Positions 1 through 11,000 of a stretch of DNA of 64,000 bases are shown here, piece after piece (positions within the stretch are counted from its first letter, which is position 1; each line of letters begins with the position of its first letter). The notes beneath the pieces were generated by a model. The model was not told where the DNA came from and made no database searches. It saw nothing but the letters and a program-made list of their open reading frames with translations. The stretch is taken from assembly GCF_021917145.1 (NCBI RefSeq), contig NC_061077.1, forward strand, positions 13,256,623 through 13,320,622, given 5' to 3'. Source of the DNA: Hypomesus transpacificus. Taxonomy: Eukaryota; Chordata; Actinopteri; Osmeriformes; Osmeridae. Position numbers and translations under genes: made by a program.

Positions 1-2026
1 AAGGAGACTACCAAAGCTTTCAAAATCTCCAAAGACCAGGTCAGACCAATGCTGATGTCAATAGAACCTCCTACCACTCACTTCTATGGTTAAATGTACA
101 GTATAGAATGTATTGGAACACTTGAGTGCAGAACTCCTGAAAGACATGTTCAAACCAACTGTAACCTCTACCAGGTGTTAAACCTCAGGCCCGAGAGCTT
201 TTCACAGCATCAGATCAGGATCTACTATAAGAAGGAGACTGATGAAGAGACTATAAAGGCCATTAAGGATGACTGGAGCAGCAACTTCCCCAAATCACAG
301 GTAAGTGAATCTGTAAATTAACGAAAGTACTTTATTTCATACTGCACATATTTCAATACATTAAGTCCCCTCATAATAACACAACACAGCTGTCTATTTA
401 CATTTACATTACATTTATTCATTTAGCAGACGCTTTTATCCAAAGCGACTTCCAAGAGAGAGCTTTACAAAGTGCATAGGTCACTGATAATAACAACAAG
501 ATAGCCCCAAAGCATTGCAGGTAGCCAAAAACAGAAGTACACATTGTGAACAACCAAAAATAAGTGCTAAAGGGAAGATACCATAAGAGCATGTAGTTAA
601 GCAAATTACAATTACACAGCATGAATCTCTAAGTGCAAGTGTACCTGTAGGAAATAATGCAATAATGTCTATGGAGTTTCAGAACAACAACAGTGACACA
701 ATGAGATTGTTAGGTAGATACTGTAGCTAACTAGAATGCTTGGTACCATGGTTTCATTGTGTAACAGGTCACAGGACCAAATCCACTGTCCAGGCAGAAT
801 ATCAGGGTTGGCATGTTTATTTCCAGAAGGTGATGACAGCACAGTCGTTCTACCAGGACCCGAGGCAAAACAGAACAAAAATGTACCCTTACCCCCTCGT
901 AAGGGAACCAAAATGGTGGTGGATGGACAAAGAACAATAGTCCACCACTCCCTCCAATATAACGTATAGCTTTACTTTCACGCCTCTTCCCGTCATCTAC
1001 TCTCTCCTAACCAGAATCCTCAAACATTATATGGGTCTCAGTTAATCACCCCCATCCCGCTTCAGGTGTGTGTCATTAGTCCTATCCACATTTAATTAGG
1101 AAGACTGGAGCTCGGTGGGTCTGGGCTATTCCTCCACCTCCTGGCCACAGAGTGTCCCTCCATGGTGACCTGGGACCATATGTCACACTATTCATTAACA
1201 TGACCCACTTTTTAACCCCAGGATGAACCCCAGAATGAGTGAGGGCCAGAACAGAAGATCAGGAGAACCAAGGAATAAAGAAAGTCTGAGCGTTCTCCCC
1301 AGAGAGCTCTCTTCTCAAATGATGAAGCACAGTGATATTTAGTAGGTGTCTACTGTGCATTGTGCTGTGGAACAGATGTGTAACTTGTCTTATTGTTAAA
1401 CTGCTACGCTTCTTGAAACTGCATCCAAGACTTTCACCCACTGGTGCACTTGTGTACATGGTTGAGTGACAAAACTGATTGGTTTGATCTGATTGTTTTA
1501 ATGGAGTTGATGACAGTTATTAAGATGCAAAAAAAGAAATGTCACTGAGTCAGCCCTGTTCAATCACTTTATTCACTTTCTGCCTTATCTCCAATCACTG
1601 AGTTGTCATCTCTTCCATGTAGTTAAGATTATTTTTATGTAAAAAAAACCCTTAAGATTTAAGAATGGTTTATTGTTAGATGAAAATTATTTGGAATGCA
1701 AGCATCAAAAATGTTTCTTTATTTTTGTGTTTTTTGGGGGTAGAAGATATGTTGATTCAGTCTGGGATTTGAAACCAAGTTAACATAATCGTAGCCTACA
1801 TATTCAATATTGACTATTCAAATATTTTAACGGATGTGGGCTGAGCATTTCAATATGTTATTCCAATGACTGTTCACCCTGCGTCTCATTTTAGTGTTTA
1901 GTTTAAGTTTGTCTCCCTCTACAGGATGAGATAGTGGTCAATAGGCCCAAGTGTGACTTCCTGGGTGCAAAAAGCTTTTCTTGCAGATTAGTTCTTGGGA
2001 TCCTGATTTCTTTCCACATTTGTTAA
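1..2026 (+). CDS. SAMHD1-like copy A, 3' terminal exons only
   Basis: This is the C-terminal end of a SAMHD1-like dNTP triphosphohydrolase whose body lies left of the window. Three exons are visible: up to 39 (ends ISKDQ, donor gtcaga), 175-300 (starts [20 protein letters not shown], donor gtaagt) and 1925-2026 (starts DEIVVNRPKCDF, stop TAA). They match the last exons of copy 1 (10888-10992, 11122-11247, 13484-13630) in phase and, apart from the last, in length. The family's C-lobe follows the HD core and helps tetramer assembly. No internal stop is seen in the exons. The last exon reads past the stop used by copy 2, and the expected AATAAA near 2070 is mutated to CTAAAA. Whether the upstream part is intact cannot be seen. 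Confidence 0.72.
398..655 (-). mobile_element. L2-clade LINE 3' tail, antisense
   Basis: The stretch begins with catttattcatttagcagac and reads as the reverse complement of the 3' UTR at 42850-43137, including the 'tttggataaaagcgtctgc' tail. It carries no coding part, so it is a short 5'-truncated insertion in the last intron of copy A. Confidence 0.75.
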
Positions 2027-3470
2027 TTTTTTGTACTAGTCTTTTAATCTAGAACATGAAAACTGACTAAAATATTAAAAAATACATTTTTGGTTTTCAA
2101 CTACAACAATTGTGGACATTCCACTTCTTGAGACCCAACAATGACATGGCACGTCCAAACATTATGTATGAGAGCAGGAAACCCTTTAGTCAGCTACCAA
2201 CAGGAAACAGTTGAAAATGGCACACAATGGTAATTTCACGTTGATTCATCCAGTACACATCCAGTACACATGCTTTAGTTAGCTGAACAGCGAGTCAGCA
2301 GAACCTCCTCTCTGCCCAGGTGTCCAAGCTCCTGCCTGAGAGGTTTGCTCCTGCCTGAGAGGCATGTTCTTCAGAAGATTTGATCATTTAGAAAGGGGGC
2401 CTTGCTTGTGTTGATCAAATGAAATAAAAAGTTTTGCAAACAACATGGTAGTCATCAATCCGTCAAAAACGTTATTTTGACTGTAATGCAGGATAACTCA
2501 TCGGCCTAAGAGTGGATTTAAATGTTGTCTCTCTGAAAAAACTATAAGGCTATTTGTTTTAGTGAATGATTAGTAAATGATTTGTGAATATATCATTGTC
2601 ATGACTTTACCTGGTGAGGCACATTATTATTAACAAATGATGAAGTACCGTCTCTATGAGCTCATGATTGTTTAATATTGGTGCTGGACAGACCACAGAC
2701 CATCCACACTACGGTAGTTCCGTGGAACAGTTGCACAGTTACTAATAGGTCAGATATAGCTGCTGAAGGAGGGGTAATTCAAGTAGTGCTGCAAGCAAAT
2801 ATCAGAGCACCAAAAACTTAAATGGCGGTATCCGTTCACTTGTTCTCCATGTTCTGCTTAAACCCTGTAGTTCCCGATTCATCTCGTACTCCTAAAGTGT
2901 CTCAGTCCAGTTGCAGATGTCTGGAAGCTCATAATGCACCATTATTGAAAAGTGTTAACAAAGAAGTGTAAAGGAATGACATCTCTACTGCTAATCAATG
3001 CTGCTACAACAATCAATATCTCAAGTATATAAAATGTGTAATGCTTCATACTAAAACATATATCCAAATGTGATCAATTGCTTTAATTAAGAACAGATGA
3101 ACTTCTGCAACAGGATGCTTCTAAGTCCGTGGAGAGTAACCCATGTCATGTTGAATGTAACGTTTGGTGTGAGACGGAATGCTGAAGATCAGCATGCTGA
3201 CTGGGGAGGCTGAATGGTGGAGCCCAGAGATGGGGGTGAGCACAAGGGAGCCTCTCAGCTCATGGGAGTAAAAGTGTCAACATGAGAGATAAGGTGATGC
3301 TTTGGGCTGTGGAGGATGCAGCTCTCTGCTCTTGAAAGTCCAGACCATCTAGTCTGTCCCACCTTTGGATGTACAGCCAACCCTTGGATGCCCCGTTCCC
3401 TTGGAGACTCAGCAACCAACTTCCCCTTTCTCTCTGATCATCAGGACCTTAGGATGGTCAGCTCCCTTAA
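2027..3470. other. 3' flank of copy A, no gene recognised
   Basis: The first 200 bases or so (about 2095-2260) repeat the 3' flanks of copy 1 (13660-13860) and copy 2 (29270-29400), so they belong to the duplicated unit. The remainder shows no exon, RNA gene or transposon I can recognise. Confidence 0.6.
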
Positions 3471-3473
3471 GCA

Positions 3474-3895
3474 AGACTTTTCTCACAAAGGCCTTTGTCT
3501 ATTTTACTCTATGAAGGGAGACTGGTAATGTAAATCTTGATCTTTAGACGAAACTCGAACGTGAAGAACACCGCTGTCACCAGTGTAAACCTTGATCTCT
3601 CCGAGAATAGGTTCTTGGTGTAGTAGACGTATAAAGAATCACGGACACACGAGTTCGAACTGAGAAGACTTTTACTCAAACTCCAGCCACAACGAATAAC
3701 TCTCATTTTCCTTGCTTTCTCGTATCTCCCCCCCAATTTCCCGACAAGCATTATGGGTATTACAGTTCTTACAGTAACATTAACTGTATCGCCGATCTAC
3801 ATTGAGACACCATGGTGTGTTGTGTTTGTTGTTTGATTGCATCATTTCTTCTCAATAAACTACAAAGAACTTGGTCTGGCATTTAACCTGGTATT
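3474..3895 (+). repeat. Dispersed repeat split by a 260-bp insertion
   Basis: Bases 3474-3525 and 3788-3895 together match one continuous stretch at 39035-39200 (shared 'cacaaaggcctttgtc' and 'aaacttggtctggcattta' type segments). Here the match is interrupted by about 260 bases (3530-3785) absent from the other copy. The class of repeat is not clear; at 39 kb it follows the PCED1-like fragment. Confidence 0.55.
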
Positions 3896-4029
3896 CTTCT
3901 CCTCCTGATTTGAACCTCAACAGAAGCCCTAACCACGTAGCCTAACCAAAAACAGGCCAAACTCAAATACCCTATCTAGCGCTCGTTCCTAACATAAAGT
4001 GTTTCCAGAGATAAATCGCTTCGTGATTG

Positions 4030-4340
4030 CAATGTAGCCTATCATGGGCAGCTTACCTTTCCCTTCGTCACTGGGTGAGGAACCAAACGAAACTAAAATC
4101 ACTATACCTACCGAGTAAAGACCACTAAAAATCAACAAAGGACAGATCGTAGCCAACTGGGAAACTGGACAAATACGAAAGTTTCCATTCACGCGGAACA
4201 ACAGAACAAACACGGTATGTGTAAACAAGCGGAAGACAGGTGAAGCCTGAATGGGAGACGGACAGACATCTGATTGGACGAATACATTCGCGTTGTGACA
4301 ATGACTGGGGTTTGACAAGCCAATCACAAAGGGACACTTT
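4030..4340 (+). promoter_or_regulatory. Conserved upstream block of copy 1 with ISRE-like and CCAAT motifs
   Basis: The block is repeated upstream of copy 2 (20405-20735) and copy 3 (50825-51150). It contains an IRF/ISRE-like element AAATACGAAAGTTTCC at 4171-4186, an inverted CCAAT (ATTGG) at 4273-4277 and CCAAT at 4320-4324. SAMHD1 is interferon-induced in vertebrates, so an IRF-type site is expected. The promoter role is inferred from motif content and from conservation between copies, and no start site can be fixed. In copies 2 and 3 the block lies between the probable first exon and the HD exon, so it could also be an intronic enhancer. Confidence 0.45.
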
Positions 4341-4487
4341 AAGCACGGCGTGACAGGAGGAGCAAAACAATTGCTGCCTTCCTGTTTTTGTTTCTGAGAA
4401 GAGGCTGCACCTTTTTCGATTAGATCGGGACTTGGAGCATGGCAGTCGGCTATCCGATCTCCTCTTCCTATGTGGCATGACGAAGGC

Positions 4488-4505
4488 ATGCCCCAGCTGT
4501 CTCAG
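4488..4505 (+). CDS. Candidate six-codon first exon of copy 1
   Basis: ATGCCCCAGCTGTCTCAG encodes MPQLSQ and is followed directly by GTAGAT, a possible donor. It ends in phase 0, so it would join in frame to the HD exon at 5070. The same six codons and donor recur upstream of copy 3 (51699-51716) but are missing from copy 2. The exon is very short and chance cannot be excluded; it is offered because copy 1 shows no other ATG exon. Confidence 0.25.
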
Positions 4506-5069
4506 GTAGATTCGGCGACGTCAGCCATGTTCTGCAAATTTCTAATCTGGGAAGTTCCCATCCAGATGATGACAGCATCAACATCCACCATGTTAATGAC
4601 GCTTGAACTTGTCGTTGGTACATCCGTATGTTCTTCTGTTCTCCATATTGAAAAGAAGAATTGATCTTTATTCCTAATGCGATTAAACACACACATGTTC
4701 AGGGAGTGGTGACACCGATATTCTTTCTCTGCCATTTCCCATTCTGTTGTACTTCCTCTTGAGGGCTGCCGTAGAATCACAAATATTGCGGCTGACATCG
4801 GTTGTGATGCACTGGAAACGCTTCTGCCAGTACTCAACCAATCCAAAAGGTTCAGCGCTGTAAATTCCTACATATGGATGAAACGGGCCTGTGGTTGAAA
4901 TGCTCGCTTGCGAGTTGGGGGTCATGGTGTTTCCCAGCACACAGTGTTGTTTAGAGAGTTGTTCAAAGGTCTGTTAATATTCCATCACCACAATTGATGT
5001 TGGATAAAGAAAGGTACAATTAAAAGCGAACAATTAGCATTATTCCTTCTTTTGTTTCAACTCTTTCAG

Positions 5070-8000
5070 GTGTTCAACGACCCAATATATGGGCTTGTGC
5101 CAATGCACCCTTTGCTGGTCCGCATCATTGACACACCCCAGTTCCAGAGGCTTCGCTACATCAAGCAGCTTGGAGGGGTCTGCTACGTCTATCCTGGGGC
5201 GTCCCACACCCGCTTTGAACACTCCATAGGGTAGGACATTCAAATGTTTTGGTGATGATACTGGACGATTTAGGTCTTGTTTTGTGCTAACTGGTTGTGT
5301 GTGTGTGTGTCGGGCTAGAGTGAGTCACCTGGCAGAAAAACTGGTCCAGGAGCTGAATGAGCGGCAGCCAGAACTTCAAATCACTTGCAGAGACATGCTC
5401 TGTGTGCAGATCGCTGGCCTCTGCCACGACCTGGGTGAGGAAAACACACACACTCAACCTTGTACACTCACTATGAACTGAACTGCAGAGTTCCATTTCA
5501 AGGTGTGGCAGAAAGTGGTGAAGATGATATGTTGTTTTCACTCACTCTCTTTCCCACTGGGTCATACAAGATTCTTTCCGACTTGAATACGTTTTGGGCT
5601 CACCTGTGAGGAAGCTCCATGTTGTTTCTCAAGATGTATCTATTCCCCTTTGTCCCACACAGAAATACACTGACTTTACAATCTCTCTTTCTTCACCTCC
5701 AACATTTTTTATCAGGACATGGCCCTTTCTCCCATTTGTTTGATAAGATGTTTATCCCCAAAGTCTCTAGAGGAAGGAAATGGAAGGTAAAAACAGTTCT
5801 GTCTCCCTTTCTCAAAACCCCAAATTAATATTCATTATAATACGCAGGCAAACATATATGGGAATGCACTGGCTTTATTTGTGTGTCCTGTTGTTGTCAA
5901 CTGAATAGTTTTTTTTAAAGCCAGGGATTCCCAGATGTTTCATAATGACAGAAGCAATTGCAAATATCTGGTCTTCTTTGAAAATGGGTTAAATTACCTC
6001 TGCACTATTACTTTAGGTCAGATATATTTGCATTCACAACAAAATGTGACCCATTTCAAGATAGGACAGGGATCCAGTCCCATAATGCTGTTTAGGTGCA
6101 GGAAACCATTCTGCTTTGGTTTCTCTGTATTTTGGTTGTCATGGTGAAGGACTGAATACAAAAATAAATTTGTCTTACAAATGTATGTTGGGTAGACGTG
6201 TGTATGTACATATGATTCCACTTGGTTTACCAAAATCCTCTTTTCTTCAGCACGAGGATGCGTCCGTGGCCATGTTTGACCACCTTGTTGACCAAAATGA
6301 ATTGAAGAATTTGATGGAGCAGCATGGTCTGGTCCTGCCTGAAGACTTGGACTTCATCAGGGAACAAATTGCTGGACCGATTGACAAAACTCCTGGGAAG
6401 GTATCAGTAACAGCAGTCAGTTTTGTTACAATAAATATAGTCAACTACTCCCTTCTTCCCCTCTCGACCACAAGGTTCCCATCCAGGAATACAAAGGCTT
6501 GTTAATTATACAATTTAACATGTGCCAAAAACATGGTTGAATGGCCCTTGATTGAATGGGATCAGTTTGATCCTGAGGACATTGATAGTTCACCCAACAT
6601 GGGAGGAGTAAACATAAAACTTTCTAAACCATTTCTCTTGCTGGTTTGTGGACTCTCTCTTCAAGCTGTCAGTTGATTTGGGTATTCTTACTCAGTCCTC
6701 CAATAGTCAGGGAGAAAACCAAAGGCAACCACAAGACAAGGAGACGCAAAACCTTTGGACTTATTATTATTATTATTATGTAATTTATTACCCAACCACT
6801 TAACACTCCAAACTAATTCAAACAAATTCTCCTACACGAGAGATGCAAAGAAAACGGCACATGTATAGAAAATGAATAGTCTGTTACTCTTACATCCTGT
6901 AGCTCTGTTTGATTGTAGCTCTCTATGACAGTATGACAGGTCAACTTTTAGAATTTTAGATTTTGTTTGCCCTTCATATCACTGTGTCAATTACAGTTTT
7001 TCTCGATTGCTTTGGCTCAATTCTTGAAACAGAAATTACATTCTCAAAGCTTCACGTGCATTTAGCAAAATAGCCTATATGGTTCAGCACAACTACATAG
7101 ATCACCTTCAAAAGGTCATATCTCACCCAAAACAGTTAACTCATGCTTCAAAACCAAATCATTTTTTCATATAAATAGTCAGTGCCCCCAAAATGAATAG
7201 TTCCTTCTCGATTGCTTTGGCTCATTTCTCGAGAAAAAAGAGAACATGCTTAAACCTTTAAATACATTTGCCAAAATTACCCAGATGGTTCAGCAAAACA
7301 CCATAGAACACCTGCAAAAGGTCATCTCTTTCCTAAAACAGACAACTTATCAGTCAAAACTAAATCCTTTTCTCATACAAATAGTCAGTGCCCCCAAAAT
7401 GAAAAGTCCCTTTGGCATTGTGTGAACACTGCAGGTCAAAATGTTTAGATGTTTTGTCAGTATGGCAGTGAACCTTAGAAATATCCCTTATGTGCACTGT
7501 GTTACAGTTACTGTAGTAGATGTTTTCTTTCCAGAATAAATGTGTCTCAATCTACATTTACATGTATTCATTTAGCAGATGCTTTTATCCAAAGCGATTT
7601 CCAAGAGAGCTTTACAAGTGTGCATAGGTCACTGATCATACAGTAACAACGCGATAGCCCCAAACATTTCGGGTAGCCAAAACATGAAGCATACATTGTG
7701 AAAAACCCAAATACAGTAAGTGCCAAAGAGAAGAACCATAAGAGCATGTAGCCAAACAAGTTACAACTAAACAACATGAACCTCAAAAGTGCAAGAGTGT
7801 ACCTGTAGAAAAGCAAGCAACAATACTGTAATGTATGCTTCATGTTTTGGCTAACCACAATGTTTTTGGGTTCTCGTTGTTTAGGATCATTGACCTATGA
7901 ACTTTTGTAAAGCTGTCTCTTGGAAGTCGCTTTGGATAAAAGCGTCTGCGAAATGAATACATGTAAATGTGTATCAAACATAAAAAAGATTACAGTAATT

Positions 8001-11000
8001 CAAGAGTAGCCTACAAGGTTTCACATCACATATTGCACTTACACTGCCATGGAAATTGTTACTGTAATTGCCATACATCATGGTTACTGTTACAGGAAAT
8101 GTGTACAGCACAATATACTTTCATACAATAAGCACATCAAAACTAACATTATGTATAACCTACACTAGTAGTATGAGTAACCACAGTAAGTTTCAGGCAA
8201 GTGACACTTTCCTAGTCAGAGTTAGCAGGGGGTGCATTACAGTAAGCCTGGCATGAAATGCACCTCCTCTATTGTCTGTTCTGTATATCCCAGCATCAAA
8301 TGATTCCTATTGTACACTGAGGGGACTAGTATGAGTAACCACGGTACTTTTCAGGCATCTGACCCCTTCCTAGTCAGAGTTGCAGAGGGTGCATTTCATG
8401 GCAAGAAGTAAACACATACAGTAAGAAAGTAAAGCAAAGCTGGAGTTTCACTAGTTGTCGTCCTCACTCTCCTGCTCATCCTCGACAAATGTAAGAAAGT
8501 GAGGCCCTACCAAACCCCTCTCATGTAGAGGGATAAGATCGGAGTGCAGGCGGTCCAAGGACACCAGGAGTGTCTGGGTATCGTATGGGCCAAGACTGGG
8601 AATGTGGGTGACTACACCATTCTCTGAAATGGCAGCACAAACAGTGATGTTTCCCCCGAGCTGGCCTGGGACAAGCTCTATATATTTGATGGAAGCATTT
8701 ATACTGCTGCATTGCTCCTGTCAGCTAACTAAACTTACTGTGTGATTGGTGATCGGATGTGTCCCCTTGTTTTGTAAAGTTTTACTTGCACCTGACAATG
8801 ACCGTAAGCAGATGATCCAAGAGATCCATATTACAGTATATACCATTATGTTTTTCATGGTATTATGTGCCTGAAAGATTTTGAAAGTGGAGTGAACTAT
8901 CGTGCAGGTGATGATGTACACAAGGAAATTATGCCAATATGTTTTGCAGAGAACAACCACTTGACTGAGAAACAACAGTCAGTTTAGACCAGCAAGATAT
9001 TTTCAATTGATAGTTGGCCTAATTGAAGGCAATTATACCTAACCATTTCAAAGATGTGCCAAATCATTTGAAATGTGTGCAAACTGTAGGCAATTGCACT
9101 TGTCATTTACAAGGATGTGCTAATACAATTGCAATTTGATTAAAGGAATGAACAATTCCAATCTGTTGTGAACAAGTGCCCAGCAGTTTGGAGGTTTGCA
9201 CGTGTTGTTTTGAGAATGTCATTTCTGTTTCGTGAAATGAGCCAAACCAATTGAGAAAAACTGTAAATCAACCTAATACCAAGTTAGCTATGTTCTATTA
9301 TGTAAACATAACCTTCATAACCAAGTGACCTTTAAATAGATCTGCAAACACATCTATTGCTCACTTTATCCAAAGTAGAGTGAAGATACCCCACAGAGGT
9401 CATTGAGCATTGTTTTCTGCTGTTTCCAGTGGCCTTACGAAGGCAGACCAGTGGAGAAGTCCTTTCTTTATGAAATCATAGCCAATAAGAGAAACGGTGT
9501 TGATGTTGATAAATGGGACTACTTTGCCAGGTATGTCATGCTTTCAAATACTTGGTTGTCAAAGTTGTTCATAGGTCTCTGAAATGGCATTCCTAAACAT
9601 ATTCTTATCAATTGTCTTCTGTCAAACACACAGGGACTCCTACTACCTAGGTCTTCAGAGTAACTTTGACCATGTCCGCTATATCAACTTTGCCCGAGTC
9701 TGCGAGGTGGATGGGGAGTCTCAGATCTGTACTAGAGACAAGGTGCTACTTGTAGCCAGGCAAACCCTTTATGTTGAAATAGGGTATGACTTCTAAAGGT
9801 TCACCGTACTGATGTCTCTCTCTCAATAGGAAGTGGACAACCTGTATGACATGTTCCACACCAGATTCAGCCTCCACAGACGAGCCTACCAGCACAGAGT
9901 GGTCAATCTCATTGAACTCATGTGAGTATTGTACAGCAGGTGCTCACATACAGCTTCATGTCTGAAGTCAAATGTATAAATAGAGAGAGGGTGGAGACCA
10001 CCATTCAATCAATCAATATTTATAGAGAATGTTTGAATACATCCAAGGTTGAACAAAGTGCTGTACAAGAGGTCAAATAAAAGTTCACTCTTAGATGTAA
10101 TTGCTACATTGTGACTTGAGATGTTTTCTTGTCACCATCAATTTGCTTTGGCTCTCCAGGATTGCAGACGCCCTTGTTAAAGCAAACGAACACATCAAGA
10201 TTGAAGGCTCTGGGGGGGAAATGTTCAGAATGTCAGAGGCCATAGATGACATGGAGGCCTACTCTAAACTCACAGGTTCAGATTAGCCTCATACTCTTGA
10301 TGCATTTTCTCAAACGTGCCAGGGATAACAAAAGAGGTACACCAAAACCTGTCTCTCTCTCTCTCTCTTTTTCCTCCTCTCTCCTCATGTAGACCATGTG
10401 TTTGAGCAGATCCTCCACTCCTCCTCTCCTGAGCTGGCTGAGGCAAGACAGATTCTAGAGAACATCACCTGCCGACGTCTCTACAAGTTTGTTGCCGACT
10501 CTCGAAGGGAGGTCTCACAGGTGTGTGGGGGTATAAATGTAATGGGGTTCAGTTTGGTCACCATTCATTTGAAGCCAGAGGAGTAGCAATGTCTCATTTC
10601 CAGGTCCAGTTCGAGGACTGGGCACGTGAAGTGGCAAGACGCATGAACCTAGATGCAAATGACTTTGTACGCAGCGTAAGTGTCCAGACTTTGGCCCTTT
10701 AAAAAAAAAACATTTGAAGACGTATACTGCATTGCTCCAAATGTTTTTTATTGGTGGAATTTAGTCTCTTTGCAAAGAGTTCATAAAAACAATGTTGGAT
10801 GTCATTTGTTACCTTGAGATGGGAAGTCTGAGGACCTGGGTCTTTTATCACTCAGCCTATGATTCTACCTGTGTAAAACTGCCTCAGGTCATCAGAATCG
10901 ATTATGGGATGAAGGAGGACGACCCCATTGACCAAATGCGCTTCTACAGTAAGAAGGACCCTACCAAAGCTTTCAAAATATCCAAAAACCAGGTCAGACC

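Larger units (their letters stand above)
6994..9263 (-). mobile_element. Tc1/mariner-type transposon with TA duplication in a copy 1 intron
   Basis: Terminal inverted repeats of about 45 bp begin CAGTTTTTCTCGATTGCTTT at the left and end AATTGAGAAAAACTG at the right. TA lies on each side (6992-6993 and 9264-9265). Copy 3 holds the empty site (tcaattaaatcaacc near 54398), which fixes the ends exactly. A partial second copy of the terminus occurs at about 7205-7240. Inside lie a minus-strand transposase remnant (8451-8675) and two facing L2 tails. The element is decayed and not autonomous. Confidence 0.85.

Noticed and set aside
4125..4489. Antisense open stretches over the upstream block of copy 1, with similar ones at 51394-51903
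   Set aside because: Frames are not conserved between copies and the similarity is explained by duplicated upstream DNA; no family recognised.
5040..5243. Antisense ORFs opposite each HD exon (also 20782-21021, 52213-52416, 61271-61702, 63073-63495)
   Set aside because: They recur only because the sense exon is conserved; they are shadows and match no family.
6470..6510. Possible small exon VPIQEYKG after the exon at 6251-6400
   Set aside because: Exon 6251-6400 ends in phase 0 and joins directly to WPYEG at 9430, as in the family; the extra segment has no good donor in the copies.
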